64,000 bases of DNA from Burkholderiales bacterium RIFCSPHIGHO2_01_FULL_63_240 (lineage in GTDB: Bacteria; Pseudomonadota; Gammaproteobacteria; Burkholderiales; Burkholderiaceae_C), in the NCBI GenBank assembly GCA_001770725.1, contig MERU01000008.1, forward strand, positions 62,001 to 126,000. The letters are read 5' to 3'. A model generated the notes under the pieces. The model was not told where the DNA came from, did not search any database, and saw only the letters and a program-made list of their open reading frames with translations. A program made the position numbers and the translations under genes. Positions 1 through 9,248 of this stretch are shown here, one piece after another. Positions within the stretch are counted from its first letter, which is position 1; the number at the start of each line of letters is the position of its first letter.

Positions 1-1
1 C

Positions 2-121
2 GACGTCGACATGCCGGGCGGCCGCCTGACCATTTCCTGGGCCGGCCCCGGCCAGAGCGTGCTCATGACTGGCCCGGCCGTCACCGTCTTCGCGGGCGAG
101 ATCGACGTCCCGGCCCTTTGA
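2..121 (+). CDS. dapF: diaminopimelate epimerase, C-terminal end only
   Basis: The first 39 codons in frame 2 match the C-terminal strand of diaminopimelate epimerase: a GGRLTISW stretch followed by [13 protein letters not shown], then a TGA stop. DapF interconverts LL- and meso-diaminopimelate in the lysine and peptidoglycan pathway in the cytoplasm. The catalytic cysteines and the N-terminal domain lie outside the window. The downstream DUF484 gene and xerC follow dapF in many proteobacteria, which supports the call. Confidence 0.88.
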   Translation, partial: DVDMPGGRLTISWAGPGQSVLMTGPAVTVFAGEIDVPAL

Positions 122-160
122 CCTCGGCTCTCCCTGCAACCCTCACCCCAAGCTGACACC

Positions 161-844
161 ATGACCCTGCAAGGCATCACCGAAGACGAGATCGCCAACT
201 ACCTGGTGCACACGCCCGGCTTCTTCGAGCGCAACGCCCAGCTGCTGGCCTCCATCCAGCTCACCAGCCCGCACGGCCAGCGCGCCGTCTCGCTGCAGGA
301 GCGCCAGATGGAGATGCTGCGCGACAAGATCCGCGGCCTGGAAAAGCGCATCATGGACATGATCCGCCTGAGCCAGGAGAACGAGGCCATCGTCGAGCGC
401 CTGCACCGCTGGGTGCGCGCCGTCATGCTGTCCCACGACGACCGCGCCCTGCCCGACACCCTGGTCGAGACCCTGCGCCACGAGTTCCTGATCCCGCAGG
501 TGGCGGTGCGCGTGTGGTCGACGCCTGAGCGCGCCCTGCGCCCCGAGCTGGCCGACCTGCCCCAGGCCGCCGAGGTCAGCGAAGACGCGCGCAGCTTCGC
601 CGCCAGCCTGAACCAGCCCTACTGCGGCCTGAACGCCGGCTTCGAGGCGGGCAAGTGGCTGGAAGACAGCGCCCACATCACCTCGCTGGCCCTGATCCCG
701 CTGCACCACGGCGGCGCCTGCTTTGGCCTCCTGGTGCTGGGCTCGCCCGACGCCACCCGCTACACCTCCGACATGGGCGTGGACTTCCTGCTGCAGGTGG
801 GGGACGTGAGCAGCGCGGCGCTCTCGCGCCTGCTCTCGGCCTGA
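161..844 (+). CDS. DUF484 family protein
   Basis: A 227-residue cytoplasmic protein. The N-terminal part (VHTPGFFERNAQLLASIQL, about residues 12-30) is typical of DUF484. A charged helical or coiled-coil stretch at about residues 45-75 is followed by a GAF-like alpha/beta domain to the end. DUF484 genes commonly sit between dapF and xerC, as here. The molecular role of the family is not established; the position suggests a connection with XerC or envelope genes but does not prove one. ATG start 39 bp after dapF, same strand, probably co-transcribed. Confidence 0.85.
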   Translation: MTLQGITEDEIANYLVHTPGFFERNAQLLASIQLTSPHGQRAVSLQERQMEMLRDKIRGLEKRIMDMIRLSQENEAIVERLHRWVRAVMLSHDDRALPDTLVETLRHEFLIPQVAVRVWSTPERALRPELADLPQAAEVSEDARSFAASLNQPYCGLNAGFEAGKWLEDSAHITSLALIPLHHGGACFGLLVLGSPDATRYTSDMGVDFLLQVGDVSSAALSRLLSA

Positions 845-887
845 TCTGTTCGGCTCAAAACCCCGGGATGCGACCGTGCAAGTGCTC

Positions 888-915
888 GACACATGCGTGT
901 GTCACACTGCCCGCA
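888..915 (+). promoter_or_regulatory. dyad and degenerate sigma-54-like element upstream of PEP-CTERM gene
   Basis: GACACA-TGCG-TGTGTC (888-903) is a perfect 6-bp dyad. It overlaps TGTCAC-N5-CCGCA (900-915), which has the sigma-54 -24/-12 spacing but replaces the first conserved GG with GT. It lies about 29 bp before the ATG at 944. It is weak on its own and is listed because similarly spaced elements precede two other PEP-CTERM or PEP-like genes in the window. Confidence 0.3.
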
Positions 916-943
916 AGACAAACAAATCCCGGGGAAGACATCC

Positions 944-1543
944 ATGTCACGTCGACACATCGCTGCCGTCATCGCCTCGCTTTGCCTGATCGGCCCCTCC
1001 AACGCTGCTTTTCAGATCGATCAGGTCAACATCGGTTGCACCGGTGACCTCATGATCTCCGGCGTCAATGCCCTCAGCATGAGTTGCAGCGGCGACCTGA
1101 GCCTGCATGGCGCGGCGCCAGGCGCCTTCATCGAAGCCAGCGAATCCATTCGTGTGTTTTCGCTCGGTCAACTGAGCGTGGCGGACCTGCACCTGATCTC
1201 GCCGTTCGTCGAGCTGTTGTCGGACAGTGCCGTGGTGATCAACGGCAACATTTCGCTGCTTGCCCCGCCTGGCACGGGGCCAACGGGTCCGGACCTGCAC
1301 ATCGGCGTTGGCGAACAGCGTCTGTCCACCACACCTGAAAACGCAGCCGCTGGCACCATCTCGATCGGCTCCAGAGGAGACATCCGCCTGAGCAACGCAG
1401 GCATCGGTGAAAGCGCAGGCCTCGGCGTGCGAGTCATGGACGGAGGCCAACTGCAGATTTCAGCCGTCCCCGAGCCCTCGACCTGGGCCCTGCTGCTGGG
1501 CGGCATGGGCCTGATGGCTTTCGTGCGCCGCCGCCCCAGCTGA
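944..1543 (+). CDS. PEP-CTERM sorting domain protein
   Basis: A 199-residue secreted protein. Start chosen at the ATG preceded by GGGGAAG, because the hydrophobic signal peptide (residues about 5-21, ending near SNAAF) begins there; an in-frame ATG at 893 would add 17 unlikely residues. The body is a repetitive, beta-rich sequence of Asn/Gly/Ser turns without a recognised catalytic motif. The C-terminus VPEPSTWALLLGGMGLMAFV plus RRR is a textbook PEP-CTERM signal, read by exosortase during export of surface or exopolysaccharide-associated proteins. No exosortase is in the window. Ligand or role unknown. It interrupts the usual DUF484-xerC neighbourhood. Confidence 0.85.
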   Translation: MSRRHIAAVIASLCLIGPSNAAFQIDQVNIGCTGDLMISGVNALSMSCSGDLSLHGAAPGAFIEASESIRVFSLGQLSVADLHLISPFVELLSDSAVVINGNISLLAPPGTGPTGPDLHIGVGEQRLSTTPENAAAGTISIGSRGDIRLSNAGIGESAGLGVRVMDGGQLQISAVPEPSTWALLLGGMGLMAFVRRRPS

Positions 1544-1598
1544 GCCTGAGCGCGTCACCTGGCGGCGCTGGGCGCCACTCGGCTGCACAATCACAGCC

Positions 1599-2612
1599 AT
1601 GCCCGCGCCCCAGCCCACCACCCCGCCCGTGCCGCACCCGGCCGAGCCGGATGCGCTGATCACCCGCCACCTCGAGCACCTGCGCGTGCAGCGCCGGCTG
1701 GCCGAGCGCACGCTGGCCATGTACGGCGACGCCCTGGCGCGCCTGCAGTCATTCTGCGAGCGCGACCGCCTGGGCCTGGCCCAAATCAAACCGCACCACG
1801 TGCGCGGCTGGGTGGCCCGCCTGCACAGCCAGGGCCTGGGCCCGCGCAGCCTGGCGATCACCCTGTCGGCCTGGCGGGGCCTGTTCAAGTGGATGGGCGT
1901 CGAGGGCCTGATCGCCCTGAACCCCAGCGACGGCGTGCGCCCCCCGAAAGCGCCCCGGCCCCTGCCCAAGGCCCTGTCGGTGGACCAGGCCGTGGCCCTG
2001 GCCGAACACATCGACACCGATGCGTCGGCGCGCGCGGCGTCACCGGCCGCGGCCACCCGGGCCGAGCGCGAGGGGCCCTGGCTGGCCGCACGCGACCACG
2101 CCATCGTCGAGCTGCTCTACAGCAGCGGCCTGCGCAGCGCCGAGCTGCTGAGCCTGGACGTGAAGGCGCACACCAACGCCCTGGGCTGGGTCGACCTGCA
2201 GGCCAGCGAAGCGCACGTGACGGGCAAAGGCAGCAAGCGGCGCATCGTGCCGGTGGGCGAAGCCGCGCGCAAAGCCCTGAACGCCTGGCTGCAGGTGCGC
2301 AGCGAGCTGGGCCTGCCTGCCGATGAAGCCGCCCTCTTCGTCAGCCGACTGGGCCGGCGGCTCACGCCCATGCAGTTGCGCAACCGGCTCAAGCAGCTGG
2401 CGCAGGACGCCGGCCTGCCCACGCACGTGCACCCGCACATGCTGCGCCACAGCTTCGCCAGCCACGTGCTGCAGTCCAGCGGCGACCTGCGCGCCGTGCA
2501 GGAGCTGCTCGGCCACGCGCAAATCAGCACCACCCAGGTCTACACGCGGCTGGACTTCCAGCACCTGGCCAAGGTGTACGACGCGGCGCACCCGCGGGCC
2601 AAGCGCAAATAG
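1599..2612 (+). CDS. xerC: site-specific tyrosine recombinase XerC
   Basis: A 337-residue tyrosine recombinase that with XerD resolves chromosome dimers at dif. The N-terminal SAM-like core-binding domain is residues about 22-105. Catalytic residues are visible: Arg in YSSGLRSAELLSLD, Lys in GKGSKRRIVPVG, His and Arg in HMLRHSFASHVL, His in LLGHAQISTTQ and the tyrosine nucleophile in VYTRLDF. It is longer than the roughly 300-residue norm because of an Ala/Arg-rich insert near residues 145-160, between the two domains. The dapF-DUF484-xerC context supports XerC rather than XerD. Confidence 0.93.
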   Translation: MPAPQPTTPPVPHPAEPDALITRHLEHLRVQRRLAERTLAMYGDALARLQSFCERDRLGLAQIKPHHVRGWVARLHSQGLGPRSLAITLSAWRGLFKWMGVEGLIALNPSDGVRPPKAPRPLPKALSVDQAVALAEHIDTDASARAASPAAATRAEREGPWLAARDHAIVELLYSSGLRSAELLSLDVKAHTNALGWVDLQASEAHVTGKGSKRRIVPVGEAARKALNAWLQVRSELGLPADEAALFVSRLGRRLTPMQLRNRLKQLAQDAGLPTHVHPHMLRHSFASHVLQSSGDLRAVQELLGHAQISTTQVYTRLDFQHLAKVYDAAHPRAKRK

Positions 2613-2630
2613 GCGCTCGCGCGCAGGCTC

Positions 2631-4271
2631 TCAGGCCTCAGGCGCCCGGTCACGGCGCCGCGCGTGGCGCAGCAGGCAGGCATTGAGCGTCTCGAAGATC
2701 ACCGGCTTGGTCAGGTAGTCGCGCATGCCCGAGTCCTGGCCGCGCTGGCGAGCGTCCTCGAAGGCATGGGCCGTCAGGCCGATGACCGGCAGGCCCGGGT
2801 CCAGCGCCAGCATGCGGGCCGTCGCCCCGAACCCATCGAGCACCGGCATCTCGATGTCGCACAGCACCGCGTCGTAAGCACCAGGGCCGGCCTGCGCCAC
2901 CGCTTCGCAGGCGGCTTGGCCGTCGGCGACGGCACGCACCTGCACGCCCTGGTTGCGAAAGTACTGCATGAGCAGCAGCTGGTTGACCGGGTTGTCCTCG
3001 GCCAACAAGACGTGCAGGCCAGCGAGCGTGGGCGCGAGTGCCGGCAACGCCACGTCCTTGGCACCGGCCCCTCCAACGTCCCCCGTGGCGTCCGATGTCG
3101 GCGCCACCGCTTGCAAGGGCAGCCACACATCGAAGCGCGTGCCCCGGCCTGGCTCGCTGTTCACCTCGATGTGCCCTTGCATGAGGCCGACCAGGCGCTT
3201 GCAGATCGACAGGCCCAGGCCGGTGCCGCCCACGCGCCGCGTGCGGCTGGCATCGCCCTGCTCGAAAGGCTGGAACAGGCGCGCCAAATGCTCGGGGGAC
3301 ATGCCCGAGCCGGTGTCCTCGACCTGCAGCAGCAGGCCAGCCAGCGGGCCACGGGGGGCGGCCTTCACGCGCAACCGCACGCTGCCCTGGTCGGTGAACT
3401 TGACCGCGTTGGTCAGCAGGTTCACGAGCACCTGGTCCAGGCGCAGGCCATCGACCAGCCAGCGCTCGGGCAGGCCCGGCTCGCGCTCGACCAGCAAGGT
3501 CAGGCCCTTGTCGCGCGCTTGCTGCCCGACCAGGTGGGTGGCCTGATCGATGACATCGTCCAGCCGCGTGGGCGCGGGTGTCAGGGCGAGCTTGCCCGCT
3601 TCGATCTTGGAAAAATCGAGCACGTCGTTGACCAGGCCCAGCAGGTGGCGACCGGCCTGCAGGATCTGCGAAAAACCATCGGCCGGCTCCTGGCCCGAGT
3701 GGCGCAGCGCCCCGAGCTGCGCGAAACCGATGACGGCGTTGAGCGGCGTGCGGATTTCGTGGCTCATGCTGGCCAGGAAGTCGCTCTTGGCGCGGCTGGC
3801 CTGCTCGGCGTCGGCGCGGGCCTGCTTGAGCTCGGTCACGTCCAGCGCCATGACGATGAAGCCGGCCACGCGACCCTCGACCACATCGGGCGTGTAGCTG
3901 ACGTGCGCGGTCAGGCCGGCTTCGACGTGCTCGCAGGAACAGGCCTCGCCGGCCAGTGCGCGTTCCACGTAGGGACGGGTGTTTTCCCAGCCGCGCGGCG
4001 ACAGCACCTGGGTGATGTGGCGCCCCAGCAGCGGCTGGGCCTTGTGCGCCCAATGCCTGGCCAGCCGGCGATTGACGAAGCGCAGCACCAGCTCCGCGTC
4101 CCAGTAGGCGACGGCGCCGGGCATGCGGTCGAGCACCGTCTGCAGGCGCTCCAGGCTCTGGGTGCGCACCTGCAGCTGGGCGCGCAGCATGGCGATCTCG
4201 CGGCGCAGGGCGGCCGGATCGTCTGCTTCGCCAGACAACAGGTCGGCGGGGCCGGGGGTCAGGGGCGCCAT
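2631..4271 (-). CDS. PAS-containing hybrid histidine kinase (HK-REC)
   Basis: A 546-residue cytoplasmic hybrid kinase without membrane segments. Order: short coiled coil (about 20-48), PAS domain (about 45-145, AVAYWDAELVLRFVNRRL), HisKA with His171 in [16 protein letters not shown], HATPase_c with the N box LLTNAVKFTDQG and G boxes DTGSGM and GTGLGLSI, then a receiver with Asp472 in CDIEMPVLDGF and the switch Lys in YLTKPV. Start chosen at the ATG with GGAG four bases upstream rather than one 33 codons earlier. The input signal and output partner are unknown. Its C-terminus converges on xerC with 18 bp between the stops. Confidence 0.88.
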   Translation of the reverse strand: MAPLTPGPADLLSGEADDPAALRREIAMLRAQLQVRTQSLERLQTVLDRMPGAVAYWDAELVLRFVNRRLARHWAHKAQPLLGRHITQVLSPRGWENTRPYVERALAGEACSCEHVEAGLTAHVSYTPDVVEGRVAGFIVMALDVTELKQARADAEQASRAKSDFLASMSHEIRTPLNAVIGFAQLGALRHSGQEPADGFSQILQAGRHLLGLVNDVLDFSKIEAGKLALTPAPTRLDDVIDQATHLVGQQARDKGLTLLVEREPGLPERWLVDGLRLDQVLVNLLTNAVKFTDQGSVRLRVKAAPRGPLAGLLLQVEDTGSGMSPEHLARLFQPFEQGDASRTRRVGGTGLGLSICKRLVGLMQGHIEVNSEPGRGTRFDVWLPLQAVAPTSDATGDVGGAGAKDVALPALAPTLAGLHVLLAEDNPVNQLLLMQYFRNQGVQVRAVADGQAACEAVAQAGPGAYDAVLCDIEMPVLDGFGATARMLALDPGLPVIGLTAHAFEDARQRGQDSGMRDYLTKPVIFETLNACLLRHARRRDRAPEA

Positions 4272-4407
4272 GGAACTCCGGTGGGGCAGCGGTGGGGGCA
4301 ACGCCTGCACGATACACGTGCAACGGCCCTGCCGACACACCCCCAGGGGACATCCCTGAGCCCCAGGCACCCCGGGGTTCAGGGGCGCTGGCGGACGGCG
4401 CCCGGTC

Positions 4408-5613
4408 TCAGTCCTGGCCGAACAGGTCGCGGCTGTAGACCTTGTCGAGCACGTCCTGCAGGTCGGCGCCGATGCGGTTGGCCACGATCACGTCGGACTG
4501 GGCCTTGAATTCGGCCAGGTCCTTGATGACCTTGGAGTTGAAGAACTCGTCTTCCTGCAGCACCGGCTCGTACAGCACCACCTCGACGCCCTTGGCCTTG
4601 ATGCGCTTCATCACGCCCTGGATGGAGCTGGCGCGGAAGTTGTCGCTGCCGGCCTTCATGATCAGGCGGTAGATGCCCACCACCTTGGGCTTGCGCGCCA
4701 GGATGCTGTCGGCCACAAAGTCTTTGCGCGTGGTGTTGGAGGTGACGATGGCGCCGATCAGGTTCTGGGGCACCTGAGAGTAATTGGCCAGCAGCTGCTT
4801 GGTGTCCTTGGGCAGGCAGTAGCCGCCGTAGCCGAAGCTCGGGTTGTTGTAGTGCGTGCCCACGCGCGGGTCCAGGCACACGCCGTCGATGATCTCGCGG
4901 GTGCTCAGGCCGTGGGTCTGGGCGTAGGTGTCGAGCTCGTTGAAGTAGGCCACGCGCATCGCAAGATACGTGTTGGCGAACAGCTTGATGGCCTCGGCCT
5001 CGGACGAGCCGGTCAGCAGCACCGGCACCTCGGCCTTGAGCGCGGCCTGGCGCAGCAGCCCTGCGAAGCGCTCGGCGCGGGCCGAACGCTCGCCCACCAC
5101 GATGCGGCTGGGGTGCAGGTTGTCGAACAGGGCGCGGCCTTCGCGCAGGAACTCGGGCGAGAAGATCACCTGCTGGGTGTTGAACTTGCGGTTGACCTCT
5201 TCGGTGTAGCCCACGGGGATGGTGGACTTGATCACCATCACCGCCTTCGGGTTGACCGCCAGCACCGCCTGGATGACGGACTCGACGCTTTTGGTGTTGA
5301 AGCGGTTGGTGTCGGCGTCGTAGTCGGTCGGCGTGGCGATGACCACGTACTCGGCCTCGGCACAGGCTTCGGCCAGGTTCGTGGTGGCGCGCAGGTCGAG
5401 CTGTTCCGTCTGCAGGTGCTGGGTGATGTCGGCGTCCTCGATGGGCGAGACGCGGTGGTTGACCTGGTCGACCCGGCTTTGCATGACGTCCACCGCCACC
5501 ACCTGGTTCTGCCGCGCCAGCAGCACGGCCATGGACATGCCGACGTAGCCGAGGCCCACGACGGCGATCTTCGACGGGGCTTGGGAGAGCGAGGAGGGCG
5601 AAACGGAGGTCAT
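4408..5613 (-). CDS. ugd: UDP-glucose 6-dehydrogenase
   Basis: A 401-residue NAD-dependent dehydrogenase that oxidises UDP-glucose to UDP-glucuronate for polysaccharide or LPS synthesis. Rossmann motif [16 protein letters not shown] near residue 18; conserved [27 protein letters not shown] and [19 protein letters not shown] segments; the catalytic cysteine is in [15 protein letters not shown]. The sequence follows the compact E. coli Ugd type closely. The chosen ATG lies 24 codons inside a longer reading frame. It is divergent from rlmI with 107 bp between starts. No polysaccharide cluster is adjacent. Confidence 0.9.
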   Translation of the reverse strand: MTSVSPSSLSQAPSKIAVVGLGYVGMSMAVLLARQNQVVAVDVMQSRVDQVNHRVSPIEDADITQHLQTEQLDLRATTNLAEACAEAEYVVIATPTDYDADTNRFNTKSVESVIQAVLAVNPKAVMVIKSTIPVGYTEEVNRKFNTQQVIFSPEFLREGRALFDNLHPSRIVVGERSARAERFAGLLRQAALKAEVPVLLTGSSEAEAIKLFANTYLAMRVAYFNELDTYAQTHGLSTREIIDGVCLDPRVGTHYNNPSFGYGGYCLPKDTKQLLANYSQVPQNLIGAIVTSNTTRKDFVADSILARKPKVVGIYRLIMKAGSDNFRASSIQGVMKRIKAKGVEVVLYEPVLQEDEFFNSKVIKDLAEFKAQSDVIVANRIGADLQDVLDKVYSRDLFGQD

Positions 5614-5720
5614 CGGTGCAGGGAGAAAGCCAGGAACAGGCGCCAATGCTAACCCCTCGACCCACGCGGCGCCCCTGGGCGACAATCCCCGGTTCGCATG
5701 CGACCCCTGGGATCCTGAAG

Positions 5721-6917
5721 ATGAAGACGATCACCCTGCGCGAAGGCAAAGAGCGCTCCCTGCTTCGGCACCACCCCTGGGTCTTCCAGGGCAGCATCGC
5801 CAAGGGCGGCGGTGACCTGGGTGAAACCGTGCGCGTGCAGTCCCACGACGGCCAGTTCCTGGCCTGGGCCGCCTTCAGCCCCAGTTCGCAGATCAGGGTG
5901 CGCGCCTGGAGCTTCGACGAAGCCGAACGCATCGACGCGTCCTTCTTCGCGCGCCGCGTGCAGGCCGCGGTGGCCTTGCGCCGACGCCTGGCGATTGCCT
6001 CCAACGGCGTGCGCCTCATCCACGGCGAGGCCGACGGCCTGCCCGGCCTCATCGTCGACCAGTACGCCGACGTGCTCTCGGCCCAGTTCCTGAGCGCCGG
6101 TACCGAACGCTGGAAGGACGCCATCGCCGACGCGCTGATCGCCGCCACCGGCTGTCCCTTCGTCTACGAACGCTCCGACTCGAACGTGCGCGGCCTCGAA
6201 GGCCTGCAACCGGTGACCGGCTGGCTGCGCCACCCCGAGGGTGAGAGGCGCCCCACCGAGGTCACCATCGACGAAAACGGCTGGCAGCTGACCCTGGACG
6301 TCGCCGAGGGCCACAAGACCGGCTATTACCTCGACCAGCGCGACAACCGCGGCCTGTTCGCCCAACTGGTGCGTCAGCTGGGCTGCAAGACGGTGCTCAA
6401 CTGCTACAGCTACACCGGCGGCTTCAGCGTGGCGGCCCTGGCCGGAGGAGCCAGCCAGGTCACCAGCGTCGACTCCTCCGGCCCGGCCCTGGCGCGCGCC
6501 ACGCACCACGTCGCCCTCAACGGCTTCGACCCCGCGGCCCACACGGCGCTGGACGCCGACGTCAACGGCACGCTGCGCCAGTTCATCCAGGATGGCCGCA
6601 CCTTCGACGCCATCGTGCTCGACCCCCCGAAGTTCGCGCCCAGCGCCGCCCACGCCGAGCGCGCCAGCCGCGCCTACAAGGACATCAACCGCCTGGCCTT
6701 CAAGCTGCTCAACCCGGGCGGCCTGCTGCTGACCTTCTCCTGCTCGGGGGGCATCGGCGGCGAGCTCTTTCACAAGATCGTCGCTGGCGCGGGGCTCGAC
6801 GCCGGGGTCGACGGCTACCTGCTGCGCCGGCTGGAGGCCACCAGCGACCACCCGACCACCGTCACCTTCCCCGAAGGCGAGTACCTCAAAGGCCTGGCCA
6901 TCGTGCGCAAGGACTGA
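5721..6917 (+). CDS. rlmI: 23S rRNA cytosine methyltransferase RlmI-like
   Basis: A 398-residue protein matching the RlmI length. N-terminal PUA domain ([20 protein letters not shown] start, about 1-75), an EEHAD-like RNA-binding middle, then a class I SAM methyltransferase fold from about residue 215 ([19 protein letters not shown]; acidic VDSS). The motif [11 protein letters not shown] and the cysteine-bearing [15 protein letters not shown] are the m5C-methyltransferase signatures. RlmI methylates C1962 of 23S rRNA in E. coli. The start at 5721 is where the PUA homology begins; upstream codons of the open frame are not supported. Confidence 0.87.
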   Translation: MKTITLREGKERSLLRHHPWVFQGSIAKGGGDLGETVRVQSHDGQFLAWAAFSPSSQIRVRAWSFDEAERIDASFFARRVQAAVALRRRLAIASNGVRLIHGEADGLPGLIVDQYADVLSAQFLSAGTERWKDAIADALIAATGCPFVYERSDSNVRGLEGLQPVTGWLRHPEGERRPTEVTIDENGWQLTLDVAEGHKTGYYLDQRDNRGLFAQLVRQLGCKTVLNCYSYTGGFSVAALAGGASQVTSVDSSGPALARATHHVALNGFDPAAHTALDADVNGTLRQFIQDGRTFDAIVLDPPKFAPSAAHAERASRAYKDINRLAFKLLNPGGLLLTFSCSGGIGGELFHKIVAGAGLDAGVDGYLLRRLEATSDHPTTVTFPEGEYLKGLAIVRKD

Positions 6918-7034
6918 AACGACCAACATCCGCCGAATCTCACGGTCATGTTCGATTGGACAACAATTGAACAGACAAGGTCTTTGGGCCTTCGGACATA
7001 ATCGGATGAGAATGTGAATCGTTTGGATGTCGAA

Positions 7035-8123
7035 ATGAGCGCCAAAAGCCTTCCCAGGCAGTTGTGGGATTTCCGCCGCGGCATGGCCACCGCCCGCGTG
7101 TTGTGTCAATTGGGTCAGGACCATGGCCTGAGCCTGGAGCAGCTCCTGCAGCACACCGGGCTGAGCCGCGCCCAGCTGGACGACCCCAAGGGCGAGATCG
7201 AAGCCCAGCAGGAAATCCAGCTGATCCGCAACCTGATCGGCGGGCTGCCCCACATCCCCACGCTGGGCATCGAGGCCGGCACCCGCTACCACGTCACCAC
7301 CTACGGCCTGTGGGGCTACGCGGTGCTCTCCAGCCCGACGCTGGGCATGGCTGTGAGCATGGCCTCTCGCATGCTCAACCAGACCTTCTCGCTGACCACC
7401 AACGAGGTCGAGCAGGCGGGTGACCAGGTCTTCGTGACCTACCACTCCGACCACCTGCCCCCCGACGTGCGCCAGTTCGTCGTCGACCGCGACCGCGCCT
7501 CCGTGCTCACCCTGCAGCGCGAGATCCTGGGCCAGCCCATGCCTTACCAGGCCGTGCAGATGCGCCGCGCCGAGCCGTCGCCAGAACTGACCCAGGCCTA
7601 CACCGAGCTCTTCGGCGTGCGCCCGCAGTTCGGTCAGACCCACGACCGCAGCGTGTTCGCCGCCGCGCTCATGCACGAGCCGCTTCCCCAGGCCGACCCG
7701 CACACCGCCGCCCTGTGCGAGCAGATGTGCAAGAAGCTGGTCGATGCACGCAGCAGCCGCACCGGCGTGGCCGCCCAGGTGCGCGACCGCCTGATGCGCA
7801 CCCCCGGCCGCATCCCCGACATGGAAGACATCGCGGCCGAGATGAACATCACCTCGCGCACGCTGCGCCGCCACCTCACCACCGAGGGCGCCTCCTTCCG
7901 CGCCCTGCTCGAAGAGGTGCGCTCCACGCTCGCCGAAGAGCTCATGACCACGGCCACCCTGACGCACTCGGAAATCGCCGAACGCCTGGGCTACGCCGAC
8001 GTCACCACCTTCATCGAGGCCTTCCGCCGATGGAAGGGCGTGCCGCCCAGCGAGTTCCGCAAGGCCCAGGGCCTGCAGCGCCCGGGCGGTCCGGTGGTGC
8101 GCCGGCGCTTCATCCCGCGCTGA
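7035..8123 (+). CDS. AraC/XylS-family transcriptional regulator
   Basis: A 362-residue regulator. N-terminal about 200 residues resemble the arabinose-binding-like (OruR/ArgR-type) sensor region (IPTLGIEAGTRYHVTTYGLWGYAV). The C-terminal AraC double helix-turn-helix spans about 255-350: MEDIAAEMNITSRTLRRHL and then HSEIAERLGYADVTTFIEAF with RWKGVPPSEFR, the AraC signature. Start is uncertain: ATG 7035 with GGATG upstream was taken; a GTG at 7014 would add seven residues. The target genes are not evident; the nearest upstream gene is rlmI on the same strand. Confidence 0.87.
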   Translation: MSAKSLPRQLWDFRRGMATARVLCQLGQDHGLSLEQLLQHTGLSRAQLDDPKGEIEAQQEIQLIRNLIGGLPHIPTLGIEAGTRYHVTTYGLWGYAVLSSPTLGMAVSMASRMLNQTFSLTTNEVEQAGDQVFVTYHSDHLPPDVRQFVVDRDRASVLTLQREILGQPMPYQAVQMRRAEPSPELTQAYTELFGVRPQFGQTHDRSVFAAALMHEPLPQADPHTAALCEQMCKKLVDARSSRTGVAAQVRDRLMRTPGRIPDMEDIAAEMNITSRTLRRHLTTEGASFRALLEEVRSTLAEELMTTATLTHSEIAERLGYADVTTFIEAFRRWKGVPPSEFRKAQGLQRPGGPVVRRRFIPR

Positions 8124-8188
8124 AGGCGGCCAGGGCGCCTCGACACCGCCCAGCGCCATCCGTCAAAAGGCCATAAAGGCAGCTTGGA

Positions 8189-8211
8189 TGCGAACTGTTT
8201 CACGGTTCGCA
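8189..8211. promoter_or_regulatory. 7-bp dyad upstream of the HDOD gene
   Basis: TGCGAAC and GTTCGCA (8189-8195 and 8205-8211) form a perfect inverted repeat with a 9-nt centre that contains TGTTTCACG, a parS half-site. It lies 50 bp before the HDOD start and could be an operator or a leader hairpin; no matching regulator can be named. Confidence 0.3.
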
Positions 8212-8260
8212 CCGCGGGTGCGCGCCTAGACTGCGAAGCAAGCGTCCGAGGTTTCCCGCC

Positions 8261-9091
8261 ATGAGCATCTCTCCCCAACTGCGCAACCTGAACATCGACC
8301 TGCCGGCCTGTCCGAGCACGCTCGTCAAGCTGTCCTTGCTGATGGCCGACGAGAACAGCTCGACCGACCAGCTCGCGGCGTTGATCGAAACCGACATGGC
8401 CTTGTCCTCGGCCGTGGTGCGCACCGTCAACTCGGCGCTGTTCGGCCTGCTCAAGCGCGTCGAGACCGTGCACGAAGGCATCCGTTACCTGGGCATGGCG
8501 CAGGTCGCCGGCCTGACCTATGAAATCGGCCTGCGCGGGGCCTTCCCGCCCAGCCCGCTGCTGCAAAGCATCTGGGACCGCGCCGGTGTGCGCGGCCTGG
8601 CCATGGGCCGCATCGCCCGCCAGCTCGACGTCGACCCCTGGCAGGCGCACACGGCCGGCCTGTTCGCCGAAAGCGGCCGCGCCGTGCTTTACGCCTATGA
8701 CCGCCAGCGCTACGCCGCGCTCGAAGTCGACCCGTCGGACGAGTCCATGCTCTGTGCCGCCGAAATCGAGGCCTTTGGCGTCAGCCACTCCGCCCTGGGC
8801 GGGGCGCTGTGCCAGTCCTGGGGCCTGTCGCGCGAGGTCACCGACAGCGTGCGCGCCCGCCCCAACAGCCCCAGCCAGTGGGCCCAGGAGCGCCCCGCCG
8901 TTCAAAAGCTGCTGACCATCGGCGCCGCGGTGGACGCCCTGCTGCTCAACCCTGTGCGCTCGGGCGACCCCGCCGGGGTCTGGGCCGAGCTCGAGCCGGT
9001 CTCGCACCAGGTCGGGCTGCATTTCCAGGCCTTCCAGCTGGCCACCATGCGGGTCTGCGAACGCCTGAACATCCCGCAGAACGAGAACTGA
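8261..9091 (+). CDS. HDOD domain protein
   Basis: A 276-residue soluble protein. The HDOD domain covers about residues 12-200, with LPACPSTLVKLSLLMADENSS at its front, then DMALSSAVVRTVNSALFGL and a conserved EGIRYLGMAQVAGLTYEI. HDOD is a degenerate HD fold usually lacking the metal-binding HD pair and used in signalling. No extra output domain (GGDEF, EAL or receiver) is attached. It lies between an AraC regulator and a membrane hybrid kinase on the same strand, so a signalling adaptor role is plausible but unproven. Confidence 0.84.
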   Translation: MSISPQLRNLNIDLPACPSTLVKLSLLMADENSSTDQLAALIETDMALSSAVVRTVNSALFGLLKRVETVHEGIRYLGMAQVAGLTYEIGLRGAFPPSPLLQSIWDRAGVRGLAMGRIARQLDVDPWQAHTAGLFAESGRAVLYAYDRQRYAALEVDPSDESMLCAAEIEAFGVSHSALGGALCQSWGLSREVTDSVRARPNSPSQWAQERPAVQKLLTIGAAVDALLLNPVRSGDPAGVWAELEPVSHQVGLHFQAFQLATMRVCERLNIPQNEN

Positions 9092-9248
9092 TGCAAGCGC
9101 GGGGCTGAGCGAGCCTGCCGTCCCCCGTTGTTGCGGGGGGCGCACGAGGCGTTGTCCGATGTTTGTCCCGTTGACATGCCCTGCCAGCCGTCGCAGGATC
9201 CATGTCCCAATTCACAAACATCAGGGCAGCCTGGAGCGGCGCATCGCG

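Noticed and set aside
4345-4390. Hairpin CTGAGCCCC / GGGGTTCAG after ugd
   Set aside because: It is a possible stem but has no T tract and little else to mark it as a terminator.
5649-8159. Long minus-strand open frame (836 codons) opposite rlmI and the AraC gene
   Set aside because: It mirrors two well-supported plus-strand genes, is composed of His/Gly/Ala/Val-rich shadow sequence and has no recognisable domain. High GC removes stop codons in this frame.
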